From Vibrio splendidus (GTDB taxonomy: Bacteria > Pseudomonadota > Gammaproteobacteria > Enterobacterales > Vibrionaceae), in contig NZ_AP025508.1 in the NCBI RefSeq assembly GCF_024347615.1, positions 186,001 through 250,000 on the forward strand: a stretch of DNA of 64,000 nt, read 5' to 3'. The notes below the pieces were generated by a model, which was not told where the DNA came from, did no database searches, and worked only from the letters and a program-made list of their open reading frames with translations. Shown in pieces: positions 17,345 to 26,386 of this stretch; within the stretch, counting starts at the first letter, position 1, and each line of letters opens with the position of its first letter. The position numbers were made by a program, and so were the translations under genes.

Positions 17345-17584
17345 ATGAAAAAGATGGCTCTAGCAGCTGCATTAGCAGTTAGCTTCTCAGGTGCTGCATT
17401 TGCAGCTGAAGAAACAGCAGCAGCTGGTTCAAGTACTGGCACAGCTGCAGGCACTGGTGCATCTGCAGCAGCAGCTGGCACAGCAACAACAGTTGCAGTA
17501 GCGACAGCAGCAGTAGCAGCAGCGGCAGCAGTAGCGGTTGCTTCTAACGAAAGCGGTGCAACGACTACAACAACTACTCGATAA
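17345..17584 (+). CDS. yjbE: YjbE/GfcA-like small exported alanine-rich protein
   Basis: The 79-residue protein starts with a clear signal peptide (MKKMALAAALAVSFSGAAFA, cleavage after residue 20) and continues as a low-complexity Ala/Thr/Gly/Ser chain ending in a short Thr run. This composition and the position before yjbF-yjbG-yjbH match YjbE/GfcA, a small secreted protein of the exopolysaccharide (group 4 capsule) operon whose exact function is unknown. ATG 17345 is chosen because a GGAA stands 6-7 bp before it and the signal peptide starts there; an ATG at 17333 would add four residues. Confidence 0.85.
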   Translation: MKKMALAAALAVSFSGAAFAAEETAAAGSSTGTAAGTGASAAAAGTATTVAVATAAVAAAAAVAVASNESGATTTTTTR

Positions 17585-17620
17585 TTTTTGAGTAATACAT
17601 GTTTTAGTTAATGTATGTTT

Positions 17621-17658
17621 AAAACCATTTTATGTGAAAGCATAAAGTGGTTTTTTTA
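17621..17658 (+). terminator. Terminator/attenuator between yjbE and yjbF
   Basis: A 14-bp stem (17621-17634 with 17641-17654, one mismatch) around a TGAAAG loop is followed by a run of T. Lying inside the operon, it would keep yjbE expression higher than the downstream genes unless read through. Confidence 0.8.
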
Positions 17659-17723
17659 TATCTAATTGATTAATTTTCCATATTGGACATCAGCAACCAG
17701 ATTGCTAGGAAGCAGAACTCGTC

Positions 17724-18428
17724 ATGCTTAAACCTCTAATCATATCTCTTGGTCTTTTTCTTGCTGGTTGTTCTCAGCAGTTTCAAGACGTTAACTCTAC
17801 TTTTGATGAAGCCTTTTTTGGAAGCTCTGATGTTGAGCTATCAAAGGGATACATTCAAACCTTACCTTATTCCAGCATTTATGCAGAAGTGAATGATCAA
17901 GGTAAAATCTTCATGGTCTTAGCGTACGTTGGTGAAAACCCGCAAACGGGCGCAGAGCAGTTAAAGTGGATGTCTTCTGACAAAGCGATGATCGTCACTG
18001 AAAATGGACGTGTCGTACAAACACTATTGCTTCCTTACGAAAACCTTTCTGGTTTGGCATTCCAACCATTAAATACGTTCTCTTCTGGAAACAACTCGTC
18101 AGCCGATTCTTCTTCTGCGTTTGATGTGTCTGCCAACCCCGGAGCTCAAAAATGGCAAGCGGTGTACGACTGGCAACCTAATTATCGATTCGACTATAAA
18201 GCGAACATCACCCGAACGTATGCGGGAAATGAAACGATCGAAACACCGTTAGCGTCTATCGATACTAAGAAGTTCCAAGAAAAAATTAACTTCCCAATGT
18301 TAGAGCAAGACATCACCAACGAATATTGGGTCGACAGTAAAGGCAAAGTGGTCAAAACCATACAGTATTTAGGCCCTGATATGACAAGGCTTGAGTTAAC
18401 CGTCCTTAAGCATTATCAAAGTAATTAA
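17724..18428 (+). CDS. yjbF: YjbF/GfcB-like outer-membrane lipoprotein
   Basis: The 234-residue protein has a lipoprotein signal with the lipobox LAGC (Cys at residue 16), so it is expected to be lipidated. The rest is a soluble, beta-rich domain with YENLSGLAFQPL and AVYDWQPNYRFDYKA segments typical of the YjbF/GfcB family. It lies between yjbE and yjbG and is thought to help polysaccharide secretion through the outer membrane; the precise role is not established. AGGAAG about 12 bp upstream supports ATG 17724. Confidence 0.88.
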   Translation: MLKPLIISLGLFLAGCSQQFQDVNSTFDEAFFGSSDVELSKGYIQTLPYSSIYAEVNDQGKIFMVLAYVGENPQTGAEQLKWMSSDKAMIVTENGRVVQTLLLPYENLSGLAFQPLNTFSSGNNSSADSSSAFDVSANPGAQKWQAVYDWQPNYRFDYKANITRTYAGNETIETPLASIDTKKFQEKINFPMLEQDITNEYWVDSKGKVVKTIQYLGPDMTRLELTVLKHYQSN

Positions 18429-18449
18429 CGAACAGGGTAATGAACTAAA

Positions 18450-19409
18450 ATGATGAATTATATGAGTCACGCATCAAAAATGACGGGACGTCGGTTGCCA
18501 TTGGTGAGAACTTTATTAACGGTGAGAGCTCTGTTAATGATGAGAAACTTGTTAGCTTTGAGCGTGCTGTTCTCTCTGTGTACTGTTAGCTACGCTTCTG
18601 CCGCATCTAACGTTGTTACGCCTTCGGTTAAGACAACAATTGAGCTTCCTCTTCAAGGTGTGACGCTTGAGTATAAAGCTAACGTTAGATTGCTTCAGGT
18701 GTTAGACGACGCTAACGCTAGCTCTAAAGAAAATGCTAGCGGCAGTATTGGTTACTTCCCCCTTTCGGCTCAACTGTTTGATAAAACCAATACTCAAGCT
18801 AATGAATCTAATAAAGCTACTGAAGTTAACCAAGCGACTGAAGCTAACAAAACTATCGAAGCCAAAAAGCGCAATGTATTTAACCAACTTGATGCTTTCT
18901 TGGTAGAAGAACCAGAAGCAAAACTGGTAAAGCAACAGTTAGCCTCTTTCCAATACCTCAATCGAGTTTTTATTGAGTTAGACCGCAATGTGGTTATCTC
19001 TCAATCAGATAAGAATCCACTGCTTGTTTCAAGTTCCCATACTAACAAGCCGTCAGCCAGTCAAGCTCAAGCCTTTTCTCTGTACTTACCACAACGACCA
19101 ACATCTATTCAGTTGATGGGGGCAATGAAAGAGTCGGTAACAATGAATCTGATTGAGCATGGCACGTTGAATGATTATCTCGATGCATTGCCGAACGGCT
19201 TTATTGGTGAATCCGCAGATAAAAGCGTGGCGTATGTTGTTCAGCCAGATGGCGTGGTACAAACCATTCAATACGCTTACTGGAACGAACAGCCGGTTTA
19301 CCTAGCACCAGGTGCCATCGTATTTATGGCGTTTTACTCTTTGCCATCAGAATACTCAACGTTGAACCAAGATATCGTCGATTTGCTACGTCATAAGGTT
19401 GGCCTGTAA
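18450..19409 (+). CDS. yjbG: YjbG/GfcC-like periplasmic capsule protein
   Basis: The 319-residue protein has a signal peptide that is clearest from about residue 30 (MRNLLALSVLFSLCTVSYASA). The mature part fits GfcC, a periplasmic protein with beta-grasp domains related to the Wza D2/D3 domains. ATG 18450 would leave a long positively charged N-terminal stretch before the hydrophobic core; an in-frame ATG at 18537 gives a more ordinary signal peptide and may be the true start. A Lys/Asn/Ala/Thr/Glu-rich stretch near residues 115-140 is weakly repetitive. Its stop overlaps the yjbH start (TAATG). Confidence 0.85.
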   Translation: MMNYMSHASKMTGRRLPLVRTLLTVRALLMMRNLLALSVLFSLCTVSYASAASNVVTPSVKTTIELPLQGVTLEYKANVRLLQVLDDANASSKENASGSIGYFPLSAQLFDKTNTQANESNKATEVNQATEANKTIEAKKRNVFNQLDAFLVEEPEAKLVKQQLASFQYLNRVFIELDRNVVISQSDKNPLLVSSSHTNKPSASQAQAFSLYLPQRPTSIQLMGAMKESVTMNLIEHGTLNDYLDALPNGFIGESADKSVAYVVQPDGVVQTIQYAYWNEQPVYLAPGAIVFMAFYSLPSEYSTLNQDIVDLLRHKVGL

Positions 19410-21706
19410 TGCTGAAACAGAAATCATTCCCTCTATCGGCAGTGTGCACAGCGGTTACCTGTGCTTTGTTAATGACCAGTAGTACCTTTGTATTTGCAGA
19501 CACGGTTCGTGGTGAAAGGCTTAACGCAGAAACAACCATTGATTCCTCTTCGATCAGAGCAGAGAAATCATCATTTGACGACACAGAGTACAGAACATCA
19601 CAAATGAACTTTGGTGGTGTTGGCTTGATGCAAATGCCAACAGGCCGAATGGCAACAGAAGGCGAGTTTAATTTTAGTGCTTCGTTTAACAATGAATACC
19701 ATTTTTATAACGTGAGCCTACAGGTGATGCCTTGGCTTGAAACCACCATTCGTTACACACAAGTACAAGATCTGCTTTATAGCGGAGGCGCGGACCAAGA
19801 TTGTTCTCAAAACTCATTCAGTGGCTGTACTAAATACACCGATAAAGGCATCGACTTTAAACTGCGTTTAATCGAAGAAGGGTACTACTTACCGGAAGTG
19901 TCGGTAGGCGTGCGTGACTTCGGTGGTACCGGTCTGTTTGATGGCGAATTTGTCGCGGCAACTAAACGCTTTGGCCCTGTTGATTTTACCTTGGGCATGG
20001 CTTGGGGATACATGGGCACCAGTGGCAACTTCACCAACCCATTGTGTAAAGCCAGTGACAAGTATTGTGAACGCCCGTCTGATTTTAAAGGCAATGGCGG
20101 CAGTGTTGACTTTGAACGCTGGTTTAAAGGTGATGCGGCGATTTATGGCGGCTTTGAATACCAAACCCCGTATAAGCCGCTAACCTTGAAGCTTGAATAC
20201 GATGGCAATGATTACTCTCAAGACTTCCCGGTTGTGCGCGGTGGTGTCGACATGACACAACACACGCCATGGAACGTCGGCGCTGTGTACCGTTTCACTG
20301 ATTGGGGTTCGGCTAAAGTGAGCTATGAGCGAGGTGATACGCTAACCCTTGGTTTCGATCTCTCTACCAACTTCAATGAAATGTATTCTGTGTGGCGAGA
20401 TACCGAAACAGCAGAATTGCGCCCAAGCGATGTCGAGACGGTTGACGATATTGACATGGCGGCCCTTGCAGAAGAACTTGAAACCGTCGCGGGCTATGAA
20501 CAAGCACAAATCTTGGTCGACGATAACAGTATTGTGCTAAAGGGCACTCAGGTTAAATACCGAGACAGAGACATCGCCCTTGAACGCGGTGCGACCGTGA
20601 TTGCCAATGCGGTACCGAGTTACATCGATACCTATAAAATCATCGAAAACGATAAATCATTGGAACTCACCGAGACAACGGTAGATGCACAAGCATTCAA
20701 AGCGGCGGCGAACAATCATTACCTTAATGCTCAAACCAGTGACGCAACAAACACTCACGACCTAGAGCGTAAGAAATCCGTGATTTATCACGATGGGCGA
20801 GAGCGATTCGATGTGTCGATTTCACCAAACCTCGCTCAATCGTTTGGTTCGGCTGAAAACTTCTACTTGTACAGTTTGGGCTTATACACCAACGCTTCGT
20901 TCTGGGCGTTAAACAATGTCGAACTGTCGGGCTCGCTTTACGTCAACTTAATTGATAACTACGACAAGTTTAATTACGAAATTCCATCAGACGGCACCGA
21001 CCAAACGCCAAGAGTAAGAACATTGTTCCGCTCTTATGTTGACGATCCGGTTCGTTTAGATCGTTTACAACTGACTTGGTTTGAAGACTACGACAGCGGT
21101 GTCTACACCCAAGCTTACGGTGGTTACCTAGAGAGCATGTTTGCTGGCGTAGGTGGCGAAATCCTGTATCGACCATTCAACCAAAACTGGGCGATTGGCG
21201 CAGATATGACGGCGATCAGCCAGCGAGATCCTGAGAGTTGGTTCGGCACGTTTGATGAAGAGATCCAAATCAACCCAGACGACAGCAGCCGAACGTATAA
21301 AGTGATCGATAAAGGCACGACTGGTTTCATTACCGGTTACTACACACCACAATGGGACTTCTTGAGCGATACCTTACTGAAAGTCGGCGTGGGTAAATTC
21401 CTAGCGGGTGATATCGGTACTCGTGTCGATTTCTCTAAGCAGTTCAAGAGCGGCGTGATTGCCGGTGCGTTTGTCAGCTTAACCGACATGACAACTGAAG
21501 AGTACGGTGAAGGCAGCTACACCAAAGGCTTCTATGTATCGATTCCGTTTGATCTCGTTACCGTGAAACCAAGCTCAAGCCGCGCTGGCTTTACCTGGTT
21601 ACCGATCACGCGTGATGGCGGACAAGTGCTGAATAAGCAATACAACTTGTTCGATCAAACCGATGCGCGCTCACCTTGGTTCCAAAGACCAAGTAGCGTT
21701 AAATAG
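19409..21706 (+). CDS. yjbH: YjbH/GfcD-like outer-membrane polysaccharide porin
   Basis: This 765-residue protein has an N-terminal signal peptide (to about residue 30) and then GGVGLMQMPTGRMATEGEFNFS, a hallmark of the YjbH family. Much of the chain alternates polar and hydrophobic residues as outer-membrane beta strands do, with a central periplasmic-like part around residues 330-440 and a second barrel-like half. YjbH/GfcD proteins are predicted double-barrel pores that act with the capsule export machine. The gene is translationally coupled to yjbG and ends the yjbEFGH set. Confidence 0.9.
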   Translation: MLKQKSFPLSAVCTAVTCALLMTSSTFVFADTVRGERLNAETTIDSSSIRAEKSSFDDTEYRTSQMNFGGVGLMQMPTGRMATEGEFNFSASFNNEYHFYNVSLQVMPWLETTIRYTQVQDLLYSGGADQDCSQNSFSGCTKYTDKGIDFKLRLIEEGYYLPEVSVGVRDFGGTGLFDGEFVAATKRFGPVDFTLGMAWGYMGTSGNFTNPLCKASDKYCERPSDFKGNGGSVDFERWFKGDAAIYGGFEYQTPYKPLTLKLEYDGNDYSQDFPVVRGGVDMTQHTPWNVGAVYRFTDWGSAKVSYERGDTLTLGFDLSTNFNEMYSVWRDTETAELRPSDVETVDDIDMAALAEELETVAGYEQAQILVDDNSIVLKGTQVKYRDRDIALERGATVIANAVPSYIDTYKIIENDKSLELTETTVDAQAFKAAANNHYLNAQTSDATNTHDLERKKSVIYHDGRERFDVSISPNLAQSFGSAENFYLYSLGLYTNASFWALNNVELSGSLYVNLIDNYDKFNYEIPSDGTDQTPRVRTLFRSYVDDPVRLDRLQLTWFEDYDSGVYTQAYGGYLESMFAGVGGEILYRPFNQNWAIGADMTAISQRDPESWFGTFDEEIQINPDDSSRTYKVIDKGTTGFITGYYTPQWDFLSDTLLKVGVGKFLAGDIGTRVDFSKQFKSGVIAGAFVSLTDMTTEEYGEGSYTKGFYVSIPFDLVTVKPSSSRAGFTWLPITRDGGQVLNKQYNLFDQTDARSPWFQRPSSVK

Positions 21707-21711
21707 ATCGA

Positions 21712-21885
21712 AAGCAGATGCGGGTAACGAGTAGGCGGGATACGAAGAGCAGGGGAAAAGCAGTATCGAATAATCGAGATTTGAACCTGCTCTTATCTCT
21801 TCGTTTACTCGTATCTCGCTACTCTCATCTGCTTATTAGCTTTTCGCATCTCGTTTACTCGCATCCCGCATCTGCTCTTTAACCA
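21712..21885 (+). repeat. Dispersed intergenic repeat, inverted pair
   Basis: This stretch carries the repeat family seen elsewhere in the window (words such as GCATCTGCTCTT and CGTTTACTCGCATC). The first half is in one orientation (GCAGATGCGGGTAACGAG) and the second half in the opposite one (TCGTTTACTCGTATCTCG), so the transcript could fold into a long imperfect hairpin behind yjbH. Confidence 0.75.
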
Positions 21886-21895
21886 TTCAACTAGG

Positions 21896-21923
21896 TTGAT
21901 AATAAACACAGATTGTGGATAAT
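21896..21923 (+). promoter_or_regulatory. Candidate sigma-70 promoter for wza-wzb-wzc
   Basis: TTGATA (21896-21901) and GATAAT (21918-21923), 16 bp apart, each match five of six consensus bases. A transcript starting near 21930 would reach the ops element about 120 nt later. A perfect TTGACA at 21961 with a poor -10 is a second possibility. Confidence 0.45.
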
Positions 21924-22041
21924 GCTTACGCAATAAAATAACCGCGTGAAAGTACGCTCTTTGACACGGTTTACGACAAAAAACTTCTATCTCAATTCCA
22001 AATAGATAGAGGCACATTAACTACGCAGTGTGATGTCGCGG

Positions 22042-22078
22042 AATATCAAAGGGCGGTAGCGTTCCTATCTTTGATATT
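22042..22078 (+). promoter_or_regulatory. RfaH ops element within the loop of a perfect hairpin
   Basis: GGCGGTAGCGT at 22052-22062 matches the ops (operon polarity suppressor) core on which RfaH is loaded onto paused RNA polymerase. AATATCAAAG (22042-22051) and CTTTGATATT (22069-22078) are perfectly complementary and enclose it in a 17-base loop. It lies 154 bp before the wza start, as expected for a long, RfaH-dependent polysaccharide operon. Confidence 0.8.
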
Positions 22079-22215
22079 AAGATGGAAGCGAGGTCACGGT
22101 AATGGTTCTCCTTAACTCTCTTAAATACTGCGTAGCTGATAAAATTGTTTGTTCTAACTTCTTTGGGTGTCCTTTGGGATATCACGACACATTCCGTTTC
22201 TATGACTTGGTTAAC

Positions 22216-23349
22216 ATGAAGATTAATAAAAATCGTCTCCTTTTAGCGCTCCTTCCTGCATTGCTTGCAGGGTGTACTACTCCAGGAACTCACCTTTCTA
22301 CTGGCAACAAGAATGTGATTCAGCCTTCAGAGGAACAGCAAGAATCTGATATCTCTGATGTGGTTAACCTTTACCCACTGACAGCGCAATCAGTATCGAG
22401 TTACCGAAATGAATCTTTATCGGTTTCCCAAGCCAACCCGACGCTAGATGTTGATATTGCAAAATACGAATACCAAGTGGGCGTCGGTGATATCTTAAAC
22501 ATCACCATTTGGGATCACCCAGAACTGACGATTCCGGCGGGCTCTTACCGTAGTAGTACCGAAGCGGGTAACTGGGTTCATGCTGACGGCACCATCTTTT
22601 ACCCGTACATTGGTACCGTCGAAGTGGCCGGCAAAACCGTTCGCGAAGTGCGTACTGATATTGCAAATCGCTTAGCTAAATACATCGAAAGCCCTCAAGT
22701 TGATGTGAACGTAGCGGCTTTCCGATCTAAGAAAACCTACATTACTGGTGAAGTGTCTAGCCCTGGGCAGCAGCCAATCACTAATATCCCACTAACATTA
22801 CTGGATGCTGTGAACCGTTCTGGCGGTTTGTCTGAAGATGCTGATTGGCGTAATGTTTCATTAACCCGCAATGGCGTGGAAGAGAACCTTTCTCTCTACG
22901 GTTTAATGCAACGTGGTGACCTAACGCAAAACCGCTTACTGCAAGCGGGTGATATTGTTCACGTACCTCGTAACGATAATCAGAAAGTATTCGTGATGGG
23001 TGAGGTGAACGATCCTCAACTACTCAAAATTGATCGCGTTGGGATGAGCCTAACCGAAGCACTCAGTAATGTCGGTGGTATCAACCAGCTGACTGCTGAT
23101 GCAACCGGTGTGTTTGTGATCCGAACTTCAGATGATAAATCAGAACGCATGGCGGACATCTACCAACTGAATATGGAAGACGCATCAGCTTTAGTCATTG
23201 GTACCGAGTTTGATTTAAAGCCTTATGATATTGTTTACGTAACGGCAGCACCAATCAGCCGCTGGAACCGTGTCATTGGTCAGCTTGTACCGACCATTTC
23301 AGGCTTCAACAACCTAACCGAAGGTATGTTGCGCGTCCGTAATTGGTAA
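22216..23349 (+). CDS. wza: Wza/GfcE-like outer-membrane polysaccharide export lipoprotein
   Basis: The 377-residue protein starts with a lipoprotein signal ending in LLAGC (Cys near residue 19). It then has the PES domain (YQVGVGDILNITIWDHPELTIP, residues about 80-100) and SLBB-type repeats (YITGEVSSPGQQPITN, VFVMGEVNDPQLLKI). It closes with a C-terminal helix ending FNNLTEGMLRVRNW, which matches the Wza amphipathic pore helix. It forms the octameric export channel. ATG 22216 is chosen because the signal peptide begins there; the frame is open upstream to 22102 without plausible signal features. It corresponds to gfcE in E. coli. Confidence 0.93.
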   Translation: MKINKNRLLLALLPALLAGCTTPGTHLSTGNKNVIQPSEEQQESDISDVVNLYPLTAQSVSSYRNESLSVSQANPTLDVDIAKYEYQVGVGDILNITIWDHPELTIPAGSYRSSTEAGNWVHADGTIFYPYIGTVEVAGKTVREVRTDIANRLAKYIESPQVDVNVAAFRSKKTYITGEVSSPGQQPITNIPLTLLDAVNRSGGLSEDADWRNVSLTRNGVEENLSLYGLMQRGDLTQNRLLQAGDIVHVPRNDNQKVFVMGEVNDPQLLKIDRVGMSLTEALSNVGGINQLTADATGVFVIRTSDDKSERMADIYQLNMEDASALVIGTEFDLKPYDIVYVTAAPISRWNRVIGQLVPTISGFNNLTEGMLRVRNW

Positions 23350-23365
23350 TAACTGAATATTAATC

Positions 23366-23400
23366 ATCAGGTTGCACTTAACGTGTAACCTGATTTTTTA
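23366..23400 (+). terminator. Terminator between wza and wzb
   Basis: ATCAGGTTGCAC (23366-23377) and GTGTAACCTGAT (23383-23394) form a 12-bp stem with one mismatch and a TTAAC loop, followed by TTTTTTA. Inside an operon that starts with an ops site, it is a likely attenuator that RfaH-modified polymerase would pass. Confidence 0.8.
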
Positions 23401-23520
23401 TGCTTATAAATACATTACAGTTTGCCGGTAAACTCAGTTTAAAAGCTTGTTTCGTTTATTAAATCATTTAGCTTATAGCTACGTTCAGCTTGATAAGCCC
23501 ATTACAATTAGAAGTCAGTT

Positions 23521-23961
23521 ATGTTTAATAAAATTTTAGTGGTCTGTGTAGGTAACATTTGTCGTTCCCCGACGGGAGAGCGCGTTCTTCAAAAATTGCT
23601 ACCGAACAAAGAGGTAGCCTCTGCTGGCATCGCTGCTGAAAAAAGTCGTTTAATCGGCAAGCCTGCAGACGATACTGCAATCTTAATTGCCGCTGAAAAT
23701 GGGGTCGATGTTGAAAACCATCAGTCTCAGCAAGTGACGCCACAGCTTTGTGCTCAGTATGACTTGATCTTGGTGATGGAGAAGGGCCATTTAGAAGCGC
23801 TGACTCAAATATCGCCAGAGGCGCGTGGTAAAACCATGCTATTTGGTCAGTGGATTGGCCAAAAAGACATTCCTGACCCTTACCGTCAAAGCCGTGAAGC
23901 CTTTGAACACGCTTATAAGCTGATTGACGAAGCCGCACAAGCGTGGGCAAAAAAACTGTAG
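23521..23961 (+). CDS. wzb: Low-molecular-weight protein tyrosine phosphatase (Wzb/Etp)
   Basis: The 146-residue protein has the P-loop CVGNICRSP (Cys9, Arg15) and the general-acid segment DIPDPYRQS near residue 120, the full signature of LMW tyrosine phosphatases. Wzb removes phosphate from the C-terminal tyrosines of the Wzc kinase, and this cycle is needed for capsule assembly. Its position between wza and wzc is the standard one. The gap of 138 bp before wzc is longer than in many relatives. Confidence 0.93.
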   Translation: MFNKILVVCVGNICRSPTGERVLQKLLPNKEVASAGIAAEKSRLIGKPADDTAILIAAENGVDVENHQSQQVTPQLCAQYDLILVMEKGHLEALTQISPEARGKTMLFGQWIGQKDIPDPYRQSREAFEHAYKLIDEAAQAWAKKL

Positions 23962-24099
23962 GTTTAAAAATACAGCTTTTTAAATGTCATGCTCTACACG
24001 TAGGTGTGGCTAAACCACCAACAGAATCATATAGAAGAGAAGTACGCGGAGCGTATATATCGTCTCTTAAATAGCAATAATTTAGGAAGTAGCAAACAA

Positions 24100-26271
24100 A
24101 TGACAACACAACCCTCTCAGCAATCGCATACAGATAACTCTGATGAGATAGATTTAGGAAAACTGCTTGGCATTCTGCTGGACGCTAAATGGCTAATCAT
24201 GCTGACCACATTCGTTTTTGCTGTGTTTGGTATTGCGTTTGCTCTACTTTCAACGCCGATATACAAAGCCGATGCACTGATCCAAATTGAAGAGAAGAGC
24301 TCTGGCGGCATTTCTTCAATGGTCGGTGACATGGGCGAGTTGTTCTCTCAGGAATCTTCTGCCACGACAGAAGTGGAGATCATCAAATCTCGTATGATCT
24401 TGGGTGAAACGGTGGATAAGTTTAACTTAACTACTGTGACCTCACCTAACTATGCACCTATCGTAGGTAAAGGGTTTGCTCGCTTAACCGGCGACATCAA
24501 CCACATCGCAGTGAGTCGTTTTACCTTGCCAAGCTATGCGAGCGATTACGCACACACTATTCAGATCGTTGATGCCGAACAGGGTACTTACCAATTGGTT
24601 CGTGACGATGAGCGCGTTATCTTAAAAGGCAAAGTGGGTGAGCTAGCCACCGCCGACGACTACAGCTTGTTCGTGGCAGGTTTCGAATCTCATAACGGTT
24701 TTGAATTCTCGATTGGCCAACGTAGCCGATTACAAGCGATCGAATGGTTGAAATCTTCTTTGTCTTTGGCTGAGCAAGGAAAGCAAACCGGTATTCTGAA
24801 GTTAAGTTTTGAAGGCGAAAACAAACAGCAGATTTCTGAGCTCCTTAACCACATAAGCCAGATCTACTTCTTACAAAATGTGAAGCGTAATTCAGCAGAA
24901 GCAGAGAAGAGCCTAGAGTTCTTAGAAAGCCACCTTCCGGGCATTAAATCTGAGCTAACTGGCTATGAAGACGTACTGAACAATTACCGTCAAAAGAACG
25001 AATCGATCGACTTAGGCTTAGAAGCACAATCAACCTTGAAGGTAATGGTAGCGCTTGAAGCGCAATTAAATGAACTGACGTTTAAAGAGAGTGAAATCAG
25101 CCAACGTTTCACTAAAGATCACCCAGCATACAAAGCCCTGCTTGATAAACGTAAAACGTTATTGGGAGAGAAAGATCGCTTAAACAAGCAAGTGCAAAAG
25201 CTGCCAAAAACACAGCGTGAAGTACTGCGTATGACACGTGACGTTGAAGTAAACCAACAGATCTACATCCAGTTATTAAACAAGGTTCAAGAGCTAAGCA
25301 TCATTAAAGCGGGTACCGTTGGTAATGTTCGTATCTTAGATGACGCGCAGGCTTATTCTGGTGCCGTTAAACCGAAGAAGCCGCTGATTGTTGTATTAGC
25401 AACGTTGCTGGGTGGCATGTTAAGTGTCGCATTTGTATTGGTGAAAGCGGCGTTTCACCGTGGTGTTGAAAGCCCTGACCAAATTGAACAAATCGGCCTT
25501 CCGGTATACGCAGCGGTACCAAAATCAGATTTACAAATTGAGCTAACCAACCGCTTTAAATCGAAGAAACAACAAACCAAGGGCACTCAAGCACTGCTTG
25601 CTGAATCGAACCCTGCGGATCTTTCGGTTGAAGCACTGCGCGGCCTTCGTACCAGCTTGCACTTTGCGATGCTCGAAGCGAAAAATAACGTTTTGATGAT
25701 CTCTGGCCCTGCACCGGGTATCGGTAAATCATTCATCTCGAACAACTTTGCTGCAGTAGCCGCAAAAACGGGTCAAAAGGTATTGTTGATTGATGCCGAT
25801 ATGCGTAAAGGTTACCTACAACAAAGCTTTGGTGTGAAATGGGACAATGGCCTTTCTGATGTATTGAGCAGCAAGCAAGAGTTTGCTCAATCCATTAAAC
25901 CAACCCCAGTTGAAAACTTAGATATTCTTACTCGTGGCCAAGTGCCACCCAACCCATCAGAGTTGCTGATGCACCCACGCTTTGCAGAGCTAATGGAGTG
26001 GGCATCAAAAGAGTATGACTTGGTGATTGTTGATACCCCGCCAGTACTGGCGGTAACCGACCCAAGCATTGTCGGTGCCTTCGCTGGCACCACCTTGATG
26101 GTCGCGCGCTACGGTCAAAACACCATTAAAGAGATCGATGTGGCTCGTAACCGTTTTGAACAATCCGGTATCGAAGTGAAAGGCGTTATCTTCAACGCCA
26201 TCGAGAAGAAAGCTTCAAGCTCATACGGCTACGGTTACTACAACTACACGTATTCGAGCGACAAGAAGTAA
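24100..26271 (+). CDS. wzc: Wzc/Etk-like tyrosine autokinase and chain-length co-polymerase
   Basis: About 723 residues from ATG 24100, which has AGGAAG 10 bp upstream; an open frame to 24004 is not needed. The N-terminal Wzz domain is flanked by two membrane helices (near residues 32-55 and 425-448), with a long coiled-coil periplasmic part. The cytoplasmic BY-kinase domain has Walker A SGPAPGIGKS, Walker A' LLIDADMRKG and Walker B LVIVDTPP. The C-terminal tail carries six tyrosines in YGYGYYNYTY, the autophosphorylation cluster. It controls length and export of the polysaccharide with Wza and Wzb. Confidence 0.94.
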   Translation: MTTQPSQQSHTDNSDEIDLGKLLGILLDAKWLIMLTTFVFAVFGIAFALLSTPIYKADALIQIEEKSSGGISSMVGDMGELFSQESSATTEVEIIKSRMILGETVDKFNLTTVTSPNYAPIVGKGFARLTGDINHIAVSRFTLPSYASDYAHTIQIVDAEQGTYQLVRDDERVILKGKVGELATADDYSLFVAGFESHNGFEFSIGQRSRLQAIEWLKSSLSLAEQGKQTGILKLSFEGENKQQISELLNHISQIYFLQNVKRNSAEAEKSLEFLESHLPGIKSELTGYEDVLNNYRQKNESIDLGLEAQSTLKVMVALEAQLNELTFKESEISQRFTKDHPAYKALLDKRKTLLGEKDRLNKQVQKLPKTQREVLRMTRDVEVNQQIYIQLLNKVQELSIIKAGTVGNVRILDDAQAYSGAVKPKKPLIVVLATLLGGMLSVAFVLVKAAFHRGVESPDQIEQIGLPVYAAVPKSDLQIELTNRFKSKKQQTKGTQALLAESNPADLSVEALRGLRTSLHFAMLEAKNNVLMISGPAPGIGKSFISNNFAAVAAKTGQKVLLIDADMRKGYLQQSFGVKWDNGLSDVLSSKQEFAQSIKPTPVENLDILTRGQVPPNPSELLMHPRFAELMEWASKEYDLVIVDTPPVLAVTDPSIVGAFAGTTLMVARYGQNTIKEIDVARNRFEQSGIEVKGVIFNAIEKKASSSYGYGYYNYTYSSDKK

Positions 26272-26275
26272 AGAA

Positions 26276-26354
26276 AGCTGTAACGAGATGCGAGTAACCG
26301 GGTAACGAAGAGCTGAAAGGCAGATACGAGATGAGAGTGGCGAGATACGAAAAG
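26276..26354 (+). repeat. Left part of a dispersed repeat split by the IS3-family element
   Basis: GCAGATACGAGATGAGAGTGGCG belongs to the dispersed repeat family (reverse orientation), shown here only as key words: AACGAGATGCGAGTAACCGG near 26282. The last four bases, AAAG (26351-26354), are the left copy of the 4-bp target duplication. GAGTGGCG at 26335-26342 pairs with CGCCACTC at 27611-27618 on the other side of the IS. Confidence 0.75.
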
Positions 26355-26386
26355 TGATATGGCCCCTAAAAAGTAGACACAGGGGT

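Noticed and set aside
17345..17584. yjbE as a spurious low-complexity frame
   Set aside because: It was considered because of the Ala/Thr runs, but the signal peptide, spacing and gene order match YjbE/GfcA.
22102..22215. Longer N terminus for Wza
   Set aside because: It would place 38 residues before a typical lipoprotein signal, and the stretch is leader DNA behind the ops site.
23525..23950. Antisense open frame over wzb
   Set aside because: It mirrors the coding pattern of wzb, which has clear catalytic motifs.
24004..24099. Longer N terminus for Wzc
   Set aside because: The ATG at 24100 has a good AGGAAG site and gives the usual start of the family.
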